Assembly: GCA_027314845.1 (NCBI GenBank)
Contig: DAHVAA010000118.1
Span: 1-5,449 of the forward strand
Direction: 5' to 3'
DNA length: 5,449 nt
From: Thermoplasmata archaeon
GTDB lineage: Archaea; Thermoplasmatota; Thermoplasmata; UBA184
Part shown: positions 1 to 5,448 of the stretch, piece by piece
Layout: every line of letters begins with the position of its first letter
Position numbering within the stretch: the stretch's first letter is position 1
The notes under the pieces: generated by a model
Database searches by the model: none
What the model saw: only the letters and a program-made list of their open reading frames with translations
What the model was told of the DNA's origin: nothing
Program-made: the position numbers and the translations under genes

Positions 1-639
1 CCGGAGCCCGATCCCGCCGAGCGCGGTCTCGATGAGCGGCTGGGACTCCTTCCATCGGGCCTCGTCGTCGGCCGCGGACGGGCTCTCGCCGCGCAGCCGA
101 GCCTCCACCCGGGGCTCACGGACCGGCCAGACGAGCAGCAGACGGTCCGTCTCCAGCCCCTCATTGATCGCATCGCCCATCGCTCCGTAGTAGTCCACGT
201 AGTAGTGGGTCGGGCGGCCCCCCAATCGGCGGATGTTGAAGAACGCGTTCTTCGTCTGGAGAGGGTCGAACGTCCACCGGACTTCGTCGATCCCCTGGCG
301 CAGGGCCTCGAGCCGCTGCAGGCTCTTGAGCGCGAGTCCGATGTGACGGTTCTGCAGCTCGGGCCGCACCCCCGTCATGTGGGAGTAGTGGTAGAGCCTC
401 GACCCCTCCCGGCCGAGGAGGGCGACCGTGAAGCCGACGAGCTCGCCGGTCCGGAACGCGCCGAGGACGACCCCTCCGTTGTCCTGGATCGCCCGAAGGA
501 TCGGCGCCGGCACGGGGGCGTCCGTCGAAAGGCCCCAGGCAAGCCGCTGCACTTCCTCCGCCGCACGATACTCGGCCGGAGTCGCGAGCCGGCGGAACTC
601 GAGCCCGCTTCCGGGCCCCGTCGAGGAAGGCGCGTCCAC
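1..639 (-). CDS. GNAT-superfamily N-acetyltransferase, COG3375-like (3' end outside window)
   Basis: Translated from GTG at 639, the frame stays open for 213 codons to the window edge, so the C-terminus is missing. The pattern matches the COG3375 branch of GNAT acetyltransferases. A hydrophobic strand (GGVVLGAF, about residues 55-62) and a Y-H-Y-S-H-M segment ending at residue 88 come first. Next is an acetyl-CoA-binding-loop-like QNRHIGLALK (96-105), then the family signatures WTFDPLQTKNAFFN (122-135) and MGDAINEGLETDRLLLVW (154-171). Enzymes of this fold transfer an acetyl group from acetyl-CoA to an amine; the substrate of this branch is not known to me. GTG is chosen because an in-frame TGA lies seven codons upstream (658-660) and no ATG occurs before residue 88, inside the fold. 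An acidic, charged tail follows the conserved core from about residue 172. The gene is divergent from L15e. Family call is confident; function is not. Confidence 0.87.
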   Translation of the reverse strand, partial: MDAPSSTGPGSGLEFRRLATPAEYRAAEEVQRLAWGLSTDAPVPAPILRAIQDNGGVVLGAFRTGELVGFTVALLGREGSRLYHYSHMTGVRPELQNRHIGLALKSLQRLEALRQGIDEVRWTFDPLQTKNAFFNIRRLGGRPTHYYVDYYGAMGDAINEGLETDRLLLVWPVREPRVEARLRGESPSAADDEARWKESQPLIETALGGIGLR

Positions 640-673
640 GATGGTCTCTGCTGTTCCTCAGATAGTTCGGTAG

Positions 674-682
674 CTTTATAAT
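674..682. promoter_or_regulatory. TATA box between the divergent L15e and acetyltransferase genes
   Basis: CTTTATAAT is the strongest A/T run in the 72-base gap. Its centre is about 34 bases before the L15e ATG (712). With the usual archaeal TATA-to-start distance of about 26 bases, the L15e transcript would begin near 704, leaving a leader of around 8 bases, and no Shine-Dalgarno sequence is visible. The reverse strand reads ATTATAAAG, about 39 bases from the GTG at 639, so the same box could also serve the acetyltransferase. A weaker alternative for that gene is the CTATC around 661-665, which would give a leaderless start. Direction and start sites are inferred from spacing only. Confidence 0.65.
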
Positions 683-711
683 CGGGTCGTGGGTCCCCCG
701 CCCCGCTCCCC

Positions 712-1326
712 ATGGCGACCTCTGCCTACCGTTACATGGCCCGCTCGTTTCGCCAGACCCAGGGCGACGAGGGGGCGCAGCTCCGCCACGAGCGGCTCCT
801 GAGCTGGCGGCGCGAGCACACGGTCACCCGCCTGGAACACCCCACCCGGATCGACCGGGCGCGGGCGGTGGGGTATCGGGCGAAGGGCGGTTTCGTGGTC
901 GTCCGGGTCAAGGTGCGCCGAGGCGGCCAGCGCAAGCGGGCGATCATCGCCGGGCGTCGCCCGAAGCACAAGGGGATTCTCCAGATGACCCTCGCGAAGA
1001 GCCTGCGCCGGATCGCGGAAGAACGCGCCCAGAAGCACTATCCTAACCTCGAGGTCCTGAACTCCTACTGGCTCGGTGAGGACGGCAAGCAGAAGTTCTT
1101 CGAGGTCATCCTCGTCGACCCACACCACCCCGAGATCCGGTCCGACCCGAAGATCGCGTGGATCGCCGCGCCCGCCCAGACCCGCCGGGTCTACCGCGGA
1201 CTGACGAGCGCGAGCCGCACCGGCCGCGGGCTCCGGGGCAGTGGCAAGGGCTTCGAGCGGTTCCGGCCTTCGCGCGCGCGCAACCGCCGACCGACCCGCC
1301 GCGTTCAGACGAAGGTCATCCCGTAA
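712..1326 (+). CDS. rpl15e: 50S ribosomal protein L15e
   Basis: This 204-residue basic protein is the archaeal/eukaryotic large-subunit ribosomal protein L15e (eL15), which binds 23S rRNA and has no bacterial equivalent. Diagnostic segments are AYRYMARSF (residues 5-13), the very basic RRPKHKGI stretch, and the near-invariant PNLEVLNSYWLGEDGK followed by FFEVILVDPHHPEIRSDP. The RVYRGLTSASRTGRGL and GKGFERFRPSRARN segments come next. The arginine-rich tail runs to VQTKVIP and makes the protein somewhat longer than the roughly 190 residues usual in archaea. The ATG at 712 is used because the conserved YRYM begins just after it; the next Met (736) would remove that motif. A well-placed TATA box precedes it and no Shine-Dalgarno is seen, suggesting a short-leader transcript. 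It ends 12 bases before the convergent Toprim gene. Confidence 0.97.
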   Translation: MATSAYRYMARSFRQTQGDEGAQLRHERLLSWRREHTVTRLEHPTRIDRARAVGYRAKGGFVVVRVKVRRGGQRKRAIIAGRRPKHKGILQMTLAKSLRRIAEERAQKHYPNLEVLNSYWLGEDGKQKFFEVILVDPHHPEIRSDPKIAWIAAPAQTRRVYRGLTSASRTGRGLRGSGKGFERFRPSRARNRRPTRRVQTKVIP

Positions 1327-1338
1327 CCGGCGCGAGGC

Positions 1339-1809
1339 TCACGGGGCGGCCGAGAGCCGCTGCTCGATCGTCGTTCCTTGACGTTCCGCGAGCCGGCGGG
1401 CCCATCCGTAGAGGCCCTCGACGTGGACGAGCTCGCCCCGGAGTATGCGGGCGAAGCGCCGTCGGTACTCGAGGTCGAGGTCGACCCGTTCGGCTTCGAG
1501 GAACTCCCGCAGCCGACGAGCGAACTGCCCCCCTTCGCTGTCCCAGTCGGTCAGGACGATCACGCGACGGTTCTGGCCGACGAGCCGTTGGGCGGTTTGC
1601 GCGATCGTCTCCCCGCGGTGCACGAGCAGGATCCGGCCCTCGAGGCCGAGCCGGCGCAGGGCGCGGCGGTCCCGCTCCCCCTCGACCACCACGACCGACC
1701 GGGCCTCCTCGCTGTCGGCCTTGAAGGTGGCCCAGAGGTCGAGGAACTCCTCGAACGCCTCCTCTCCTTCCCGTCCTCCCCGCATCGGTCGAAGGTTCCG
1801 CCCGCGCAC
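1339..1809 (-). CDS. Small Toprim-domain protein (COG1658/UPF0292-like)
   Basis: The protein has 156 residues if it starts at GTG 1809. A Toprim fold is indicated by VVVVEGERDRRALRRLG (residues 39-55), carrying the conserved glutamate E43. A second strand follows (RILLVHRGE, 59-67), then VIVLTDWDSEGGQFARRL (83-100) with the D88-x-D90 metal-binding pair. These acidic residues coordinate Mg2+ in topoisomerases, DnaG primases and RNase M5. Stand-alone archaeal Toprim proteins of this size belong to the small primase-like COG1658/UPF0292 group, whose role is unsettled; nucleic-acid cleavage or processing is plausible. The catalytic acidic residues look intact. ATG at 1785 (148 residues) is an alternative start, but it removes only unconserved residues. 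GTG 1809 gives a leader of about 20 bases from the TATA-like box at 1852-1859. No Shine-Dalgarno is visible at either. The gene is divergent from the GINS gene. Confidence 0.85.
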   Translation of the reverse strand: MRGRNLRPMRGGREGEEAFEEFLDLWATFKADSEEARSVVVVEGERDRRALRRLGLEGRILLVHRGETIAQTAQRLVGQNRRVIVLTDWDSEGGQFARRLREFLEAERVDLDLEYRRRFARILRGELVHVEGLYGWARRLAERQGTTIEQRLSAAP

Positions 1810-1851
1810 CGGTCGTGGACCGCAGGGCCCGCGAGCAGAACCGCAGACATC

Positions 1852-1859
1852 CTATACTT
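1852..1859. promoter_or_regulatory. TATA-like box between the divergent Toprim and GINS genes
   Basis: CTATACTT is the only clear A/T-rich element in the 82-base gap between the two start codons. On the plus strand its centre lies about 36 bases before the GINS ATG (1892), predicting transcription from near 1881 and a leader of about 11 bases. On the minus strand it reads AAGTATAG and lies about 46 bases before the Toprim GTG (1809), predicting a leader near 20 bases. No second candidate box is seen, so it may serve both genes. This rests on spacing and base composition only. Confidence 0.55.
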
Positions 1860-1891
1860 CTTGGTCCGTCGGTGCTCCCCCAACGAGTCCG

Positions 1892-2569
1892 ATGCCCGAT
1901 CAGTTCACGCTCTTACTCGAGTGGCGCCGGAACGAGTCGGCCGTTCGAGGGCTGGCGAAGCTGCCGCACGACTTCTACTCGACGACGCAGGCTTACCTCG
2001 CTGAGGTGCGTCGCACGTACGAGAACGACCTCCGCGAGAATCCGTCCGGTCACAAGGGCGACCTCGCCCGCCAGACCTACCAGCGGGCCACGCAGCTCTC
2101 GCGGGACATCGTGGAAGGCCGCGTGCAGAAGGTCCTCTCCGCGGCGTTCCAGGCAAGCGTCGGCGGCGCCCGCGACCTTCCGAACGCCCTCGCCGAGGAG
2201 CGGTCGATGTTCGACCAGCTGCTTCACGTGCTCATCGACCACCGCCGCACCGCCGCCCCCTACCTTGAGCCGGCGGCTCCGAACTCACCCGTTGTGGGTC
2301 CCCCCACCCGCCCTCCCGTCGTGGCCCCTGCCCCCAGCCCGGCGCTGGCGAAAACCGCGGCTCCCGTCGCCCCCCGATCGACGCACGCCGCGCCGAGCTC
2401 CCTGTACGTTCGCATCCTCAAGAACGGTCGGCCGATCGAGGTCGGGCCGGAGACCCTCGACCTCAGAGAGGACGACGTCGTCTCCCTGCCGGCGGACGTC
2501 GCGAAGCTCCTGATCGACGCGAAGGTCGCGGAGCCGATCGCGACCTCGCCGGTTCGACCTACGACGTGA
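1892..2569 (+). CDS. gins51: Archaeal GINS replication subunit, Gins51 (Sld5/Psf1) type
   Basis: This 225-residue protein matches the archaeal Gins51 architecture: a helical A domain first, a small beta B domain last. The A domain (about 1-120) begins with FTLLLEWRRNES and carries LAKLPHDFYSTTQAYLAEVR (21-40), the typical GINS entry helices and LPxDFY motif. A long Pro/Ala-rich linker (about 125-170) follows. The B domain (171-215) reads LYVRILKNGRPIEVGPETL and then DDVVSLPADVAKLLIDAKVAEPI, with the characteristic sequence VVSLP. GINS joins MCM and Cdc45/GAN to form the CMG replicative helicase. ATG 1892 is chosen because the frame upstream of it is low-complexity shadow of the Toprim gene and the TATA-like box sits at the right distance. 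A-then-B order argues against Gins23. No Gins23 gene is visible here; some Thermoplasmata are known to use Gins51 alone as a homotetramer. Confidence 0.9.
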   Translation: MPDQFTLLLEWRRNESAVRGLAKLPHDFYSTTQAYLAEVRRTYENDLRENPSGHKGDLARQTYQRATQLSRDIVEGRVQKVLSAAFQASVGGARDLPNALAEERSMFDQLLHVLIDHRRTAAPYLEPAAPNSPVVGPPTRPPVVAPAPSPALAKTAAPVAPRSTHAAPSSLYVRILKNGRPIEVGPETLDLREDDVVSLPADVAKLLIDAKVAEPIATSPVRPTT

Positions 2570-3728
2570 GGCGCCCGAGCGCTCGGGCCGTGGACGCCGG
2601 AGCGAGCTCGAGCGCCCGGAACCGTTCGAAGCCGAACAGGAGGTTCTTGGCGGCCAGGCGGGTTCGCACTTCCTCCTCGCTCGACCGAGCCCGCCGTATC
2701 GCTTCGTCGAGCAGCGTAGGGAACCCCCAGCTCGCGAGCGCCTCCGCCTGCGAGCAGTTAGCGACCTCCACGAGCCCCGAGCGCCGCGCGCACTCTCGCA
2801 CGCGACTGAAGTTCACGAACGCGGAGAGGTCGGCCGAACCCGGCGCGTCGTAGGCGTCGGACACGACACGGTGGCCCCGAACGCTCGCGAGCGTGCCGCG
2901 GGGATGCCCTCGGAGGAGCTCCGCCTCCTCCATCCCATAGTCGAGCAGGAGGAACGTGCCGGCGATCAAGTGGTCCGCGACCTCGCGGACCAGGCTCTCG
3001 GCGAGCGGCGAGACCTCGAGGATCACCCCCGGTTCTGGTCCGACCGGCAGTGCCGGCGGGGGGACGGGGCGCACCAGGTCGGACTCGGCCGGCAGCGCCC
3101 GGTCTCCCTCGAGTCGGACCCCGAGCTCCCGCCAGGTGCCTCCGTCCCACCGAATACGACGGACCGGCTGCGCGTCCAGCACCTCGTTCGCGATCACGAC
3201 CCCGAGGGCCGGTCCCTCGTCGCCCATCGAGGCCGCGAGACGGAGACGTACTCCGGCCGCGACCGCCGCCGGCTCGGCCCGCGCGAGCGCCTCGGCCGCC
3301 CGCGCCGGCGCTCTCTCCACGAGTACGTATTCGAGCTCGCGGGATCCCTGCGGTCCCGCGGCCAGCGCATCCAGGACCGTGCGGGCGAGCGTCCCGTCGC
3401 CCGGGCCGAGCTCTACGACCCGGAACGGCCGGTCGGCCGCGACCGCATTCCGGACGGCGCGAACGCGGGCGGCGATCGTGGCCCCGAAGAGGGGGTGCAC
3501 GTGGGCGGCGGTGTAGAAGTCGCCGGCCGGCCCGAGCGGCGAGGTCGGCTGCGAGTAGTACCCGACCTCGGGCGTGTACAGCGCGATCGCCATGAACCGG
3601 TCGAACGGGACAAATCCCGACGGGTCGGCGGCGGCACGGAGTCGCTCGACCACCCGCTCCACGCGAGCGTGCGCATCGGGGTCCGGCGGAGGGACGGCAG
3701 TCACCGGATCAGGAGCGCCGCCCGGCAC
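2559..3728 (-). CDS. MidA/NDUFAF7-family SAM-dependent methyltransferase
   Basis: The 389-residue protein carries the MidA (COG1565, Methyltransf_28) pattern in order. The entry signature FDRFMAIALYTPEVGYYS (residues 42-59) is followed by GDFYTAAHVHPLFG (69-82). SAM-binding motif I is VELGPGDGTL (105-114). Then come NEVLDAQPV (181-189), LLDYG (261-265) and GTLASVRGHRV (278-288), with SADLSAFVNFS completing the C-terminal signature. The mitochondrial relative NDUFAF7 dimethylates an arginine of the NDUFS2 (NuoD) subunit of complex I and is needed for its assembly; a matching target here is inference. GTG 3728 follows the PAC2-family gene by 9 bases, so the two are probably one operon; no Shine-Dalgarno is visible, suggesting translational coupling. 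GTG at 3704 is an alternative start, in the unconserved Pro-rich N-terminus. The stop (TAG, 2559-2561) lies within the GINS gene's last codons, an 11-base tail-to-tail overlap. Length is about that of bacterial MidA. Confidence 0.9.
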   Translation of the reverse strand: MPGGAPDPVTAVPPPDPDAHARVERVVERLRAAADPSGFVPFDRFMAIALYTPEVGYYSQPTSPLGPAGDFYTAAHVHPLFGATIAARVRAVRNAVAADRPFRVVELGPGDGTLARTVLDALAAGPQGSRELEYVLVERAPARAAEALARAEPAAVAAGVRLRLAASMGDEGPALGVVIANEVLDAQPVRRIRWDGGTWRELGVRLEGDRALPAESDLVRPVPPPALPVGPEPGVILEVSPLAESLVREVADHLIAGTFLLLDYGMEEAELLRGHPRGTLASVRGHRVVSDAYDAPGSADLSAFVNFSRVRECARRSGLVEVANCSQAEALASWGFPTLLDEAIRRARSSEEEVRTRLAAKNLLFGFERFRALELAPASTARALGRLTS

Positions 3729-3737
3729 GGTGGAGCG

Positions 3738-4523
3738 TCAGCCGATGTAGCCGAGGTCTTCGCGGGGCGACGGACCGGACGGGGCGGTCGGTTCGTTCGT
3801 CCGTTGTTCGGCCTCGTGGATCTTCTGGGCGATGCGGTCGATCTCCTTCGCCTTCGCCTCGAGCGCCGTGAAGTCGATCTCGACCTCGAGCACGCGTCCG
3901 AGCACCTTGAGGACCGCTTCGGCGCTCCGCGGGTCGACGAAATAGCCGCTCGTCTCTCCCATGAGACAGGCCCCTTCCATGCCGAAGAGCCGTCCCAGTC
4001 CGAGGAACAGCCCGCTCGCGCCGATGAGACCACCGCCGGGGTCGTTCCGCGAGAAGACGACGCCCGCCTTCTTCAGCGACTCGACCCGCGAGAGCTCGGT
4101 CGCCGCCCCGAGCACCCGGGGCTGCTCGACGACCCGACCCTGCGCGAAGCCCGCGAGGGTGAAGACCTCGCGCACCCCCAGCGCCTGACAGTACCCGAGG
4201 ACCCGCTCGGTGATCTCGTACTGGCCCTCGGGACTGATCCCCTGGTAGTCCCCGCCCAGGATGAGCACGTCGTGCTGGGTGGTGGCGGGAGCCTTCCAGT
4301 AGAACAGGTCGTTCGAGACGAGGCGGATGATCCCGTCCTCGCCGACGTAGACCTGAGGGGGGAAGAACTTCGAGTAGATGGTCGCCAGCGGCTTCGCGTC
4401 GAGCTGCTCCTTGAGGTAGTCGGCCGCGAGCTTCCCCACGTTCCCGACGCCCGGGAGCCCTTCGACCAAGATCGGGTCCCGCAGGCTGACCTTCTCGAGC
4501 GTTCGAATGACGACGTCCTCCAC
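3738..4523 (-). CDS. PAC2-family proteasome assembly chaperone-like protein (PbaA/PbaB, COG2047 type)
   Basis: The 261-residue protein belongs to the PAC2 family. The opening signature PILVEGLPGVGNVGKLAADYL (residues 17-37) is followed by IYSKFFPPQVYVGEDGIIRL, then DVLILGGDYQG and the glycine-rich GGGLIGASGLFLGLG segment. A C-terminal charged helix (about ALEAKAKEIDRIAQKIHEAEQR) looks able to form a coiled coil. The chain ends in a flexible Pro-rich tail closing with DLGYIG. In Pyrococcus, PbaA and PbaB bind proteasome alpha subunits and help ring assembly through C-terminal tails; COG2047 members are not all proven chaperones. GTG 4523 is chosen because the family homology starts just after it and a TATA-like element lies about 40 bases upstream. 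No ATG is available nearby, and the open frame upstream is antisense-type low complexity over the neighbouring gene. The methyltransferase gene follows 9 bases downstream, suggesting co-transcription. Confidence 0.9.
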   Translation of the reverse strand: MEDVVIRTLEKVSLRDPILVEGLPGVGNVGKLAADYLKEQLDAKPLATIYSKFFPPQVYVGEDGIIRLVSNDLFYWKAPATTQHDVLILGGDYQGISPEGQYEITERVLGYCQALGVREVFTLAGFAQGRVVEQPRVLGAATELSRVESLKKAGVVFSRNDPGGGLIGASGLFLGLGRLFGMEGACLMGETSGYFVDPRSAEAVLKVLGRVLEVEIDFTALEAKAKEIDRIAQKIHEAEQRTNEPTAPSGPSPREDLGYIG

Positions 4524-4559
4524 GATGACCCCGCCTTGGCCGTGAGAGCGACGCGACGC

Positions 4560-4580
4560 CGATAAGCGTTTGCTTACGCG
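4560..4580 (-). promoter_or_regulatory. Candidate promoter of the PAC2-family gene, with a small palindrome
   Basis: Read on the minus strand, the A/T-richer stretch CGTAAGCAAACGCTTATC (4578-4561) is the only such region in the 80-base gap after the KaiC-like gene. CTTATC (4566-4561) is TATA-like and lies about 40 bases before GTG 4523, predicting a leader near 14 bases. The purine-rich GCAAAC before it could act as a BRE. Within it, TAAGC and GCTTA (4563-4567 and 4572-4576) form a perfect inverted repeat around four bases, which might be an operator or chance. No T-run terminator is seen. Confidence 0.45.
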
Positions 4581-4603
4581 CGGTCCATCGGAGGTCGGCG
4601 GGT

Positions 4604-5386
4604 TCAGTGGGTCGACCCGGCCGGTGCGGGGGGCGCCCCGCGCTCCTCGACGTGCCAGCCGTCCTCGCCCATGACCGCCCGCCAGATGCGGGTCAGGCTC
4701 GGCCGGTTCGCGACCTTTTCGAGGTAGAGGGTGTGGTCGTAGGTGCTCTGCCGCGGCTCGGCCCGAAGTTCGAACACCACGTCGGCGAGGTCCTGGAGGA
4801 GCCCGAAGGTCGAGCGGTCGTGCGCGAGCGAATGCGCGGTCAGGAGCGCCTGGCCGCCGACCGTCTGGCAGCGGTGGCGGATCTGGCGCGCGACCGTGGT
4901 CACGTCGTGCGGCGCGAGCACTTCGAAGAAGAAGTCGATGGAGTCGACCACGAGTCGGAACGGGCTGTCGATGGCGGCGAGGTCGCTCAGCATGCGGTTC
5001 GTGAGGCTGAAGGAACCGAGCCGGCGGCCGCTCGGGGCCGGGGCCGTGAGGTCGGTGAGCGAGAGACCAACCTCCCTCGCCCGGGCGACGTCGAGCCCCC
5101 GAACGAGGACGCGCTCGTAGTATTCGTCCGCGAGGTTGACGACCGTGATCGCGGCGGGGTCCCAGCCGAAGTCCGAGAACGCCTTGGTCACGTCGCTCGT
5201 CCGCTCGTAGGTCGTATAGAACAGGACCGGCACATTCCCCACGCCGGCGTGCGCGAACTGCTTCGCGAGCACTGGGGCTCCGGAGCCCGAGTGGCCGCTC
5301 AGCAGGGCGAGCCACCCCGGAGGAAGGGCGGTCCACAGCGGGGTGTCGACCTCGGGGATGGCGAAGATCCGTTGGGACTCGACCAC
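4604..5386 (-). CDS. KaiC/RadA-like (COG0467) P-loop-fold protein with degenerate Walker A
   Basis: The 260-residue protein has the layout of a single-domain KaiC-like archaeal RecA-superfamily ATPase. PGWLALLSGHSGSGAPVLAK (residues 23-42) sits where the P-loop belongs. VLFYTTYERTSDVTKAFSDF (54-73) with GWD follows, matching the KaiC strand that carries the paired catalytic glutamates; here only E61 of the pair remains and Y60 replaces the other. FRLVVDSIDFFFE (143-155) is a good Walker B with D148, and ALLTAHSL plus LADVVFEL match the later core strands. The P-loop reads GHSGSGAP where GxxGxGK[S/T] is expected, so the phosphate-binding lysine and the Mg-coordinating Ser/Thr are both absent. 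Normal ATP hydrolysis is therefore doubtful, and a scaffold or regulatory role is more likely. GTG 5386 follows an ideal Shine-Dalgarno five bases upstream. It lies 11 bases after the preceding gene, so it is probably translated within that operon. Its cellular role is unknown. Confidence 0.8.
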   Translation of the reverse strand: MVESQRIFAIPEVDTPLWTALPPGWLALLSGHSGSGAPVLAKQFAHAGVGNVPVLFYTTYERTSDVTKAFSDFGWDPAAITVVNLADEYYERVLVRGLDVARAREVGLSLTDLTAPAPSGRRLGSFSLTNRMLSDLAAIDSPFRLVVDSIDFFFEVLAPHDVTTVARQIRHRCQTVGGQALLTAHSLAHDRSTFGLLQDLADVVFELRAEPRQSTYDHTLYLEKVANRPSLTRIWRAVMGEDGWHVEERGAPPAPAGSTH

Positions 5387-5391
5387 GACCG

Positions 5392-5398
5392 CTCCTCC
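5392..5398 (-). promoter_or_regulatory. Strong Shine-Dalgarno for the KaiC-like gene
   Basis: On the minus strand GGAGGAG occupies 5398-5392, five bases before GTG 5386. This spacing and match fix that start codon. Its first G is the last base of the upstream gene's TAG stop, a layout typical of coupled translation in an operon. It is the only strong Shine-Dalgarno seen in the window. Confidence 0.8.
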
Positions 5399-5448
5399 TA
5401 CCGACCGACCCGCGCCACGTCGATCGTCTCGTCCACGACCAGGTTGAG
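5398..5448 (-). CDS. C-terminal end of an unidentified gene
   Basis: Sixteen codons followed by TAG (5400-5398) are readable before the window edge, giving LNLVVDETIDVARVGR at the C-terminus. The frame is inferred from the close fit of its stop to the Shine-Dalgarno of the KaiC-like gene: the stop is 11 bases before that start, as expected for an upstream operon partner. The fragment is too short to name a family. Another frame cannot be excluded on this length alone. Confidence 0.5.
   Translation of the reverse strand, partial: LNLVVDETIDVARVGR

Noticed and set aside
205..681. Plus-strand open frame opposite the acetyltransferase
   Set aside because: The minus strand encodes clear COG3375 signatures over the same bases, and this frame would run through the TATA box.
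676..1128. Minus-strand open frame opposite L15e
   Set aside because: L15e is unmistakable on the other strand; this frame is its antisense shadow.
1327..1338. Possible terminator between the convergent L15e and Toprim genes
   Set aside because: The gap is 12 bases, GC-rich, with no T-run on either strand.
1445..1891. N-terminal extension of the GINS frame upstream of ATG 1892
   Set aside because: The sequence is Arg/Ser-rich shadow of the Toprim gene; the GINS A domain starts directly after ATG 1892.
1378..2004. Plus-strand open frame opposite the Toprim gene
   Set aside because: It mirrors the Toprim gene, has no family features, and runs into the GINS gene in another frame.
2871..4565. 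Long plus-strand open frame (564 codons) opposite the methyltransferase and PAC2-family genes
   Set aside because: Its translation is Arg/Gly/Asp-rich low complexity with no recognisable motif, and it is antisense to two genes with clear family signatures. It is a product of high GC.
4524..5336. Upstream extension of the PAC2 frame, giving a 532-codon frame
   Set aside because: The extra 271 codons are out of frame over the KaiC-like gene, low in complexity and without motifs. The PAC2 homology begins right after GTG 4523.
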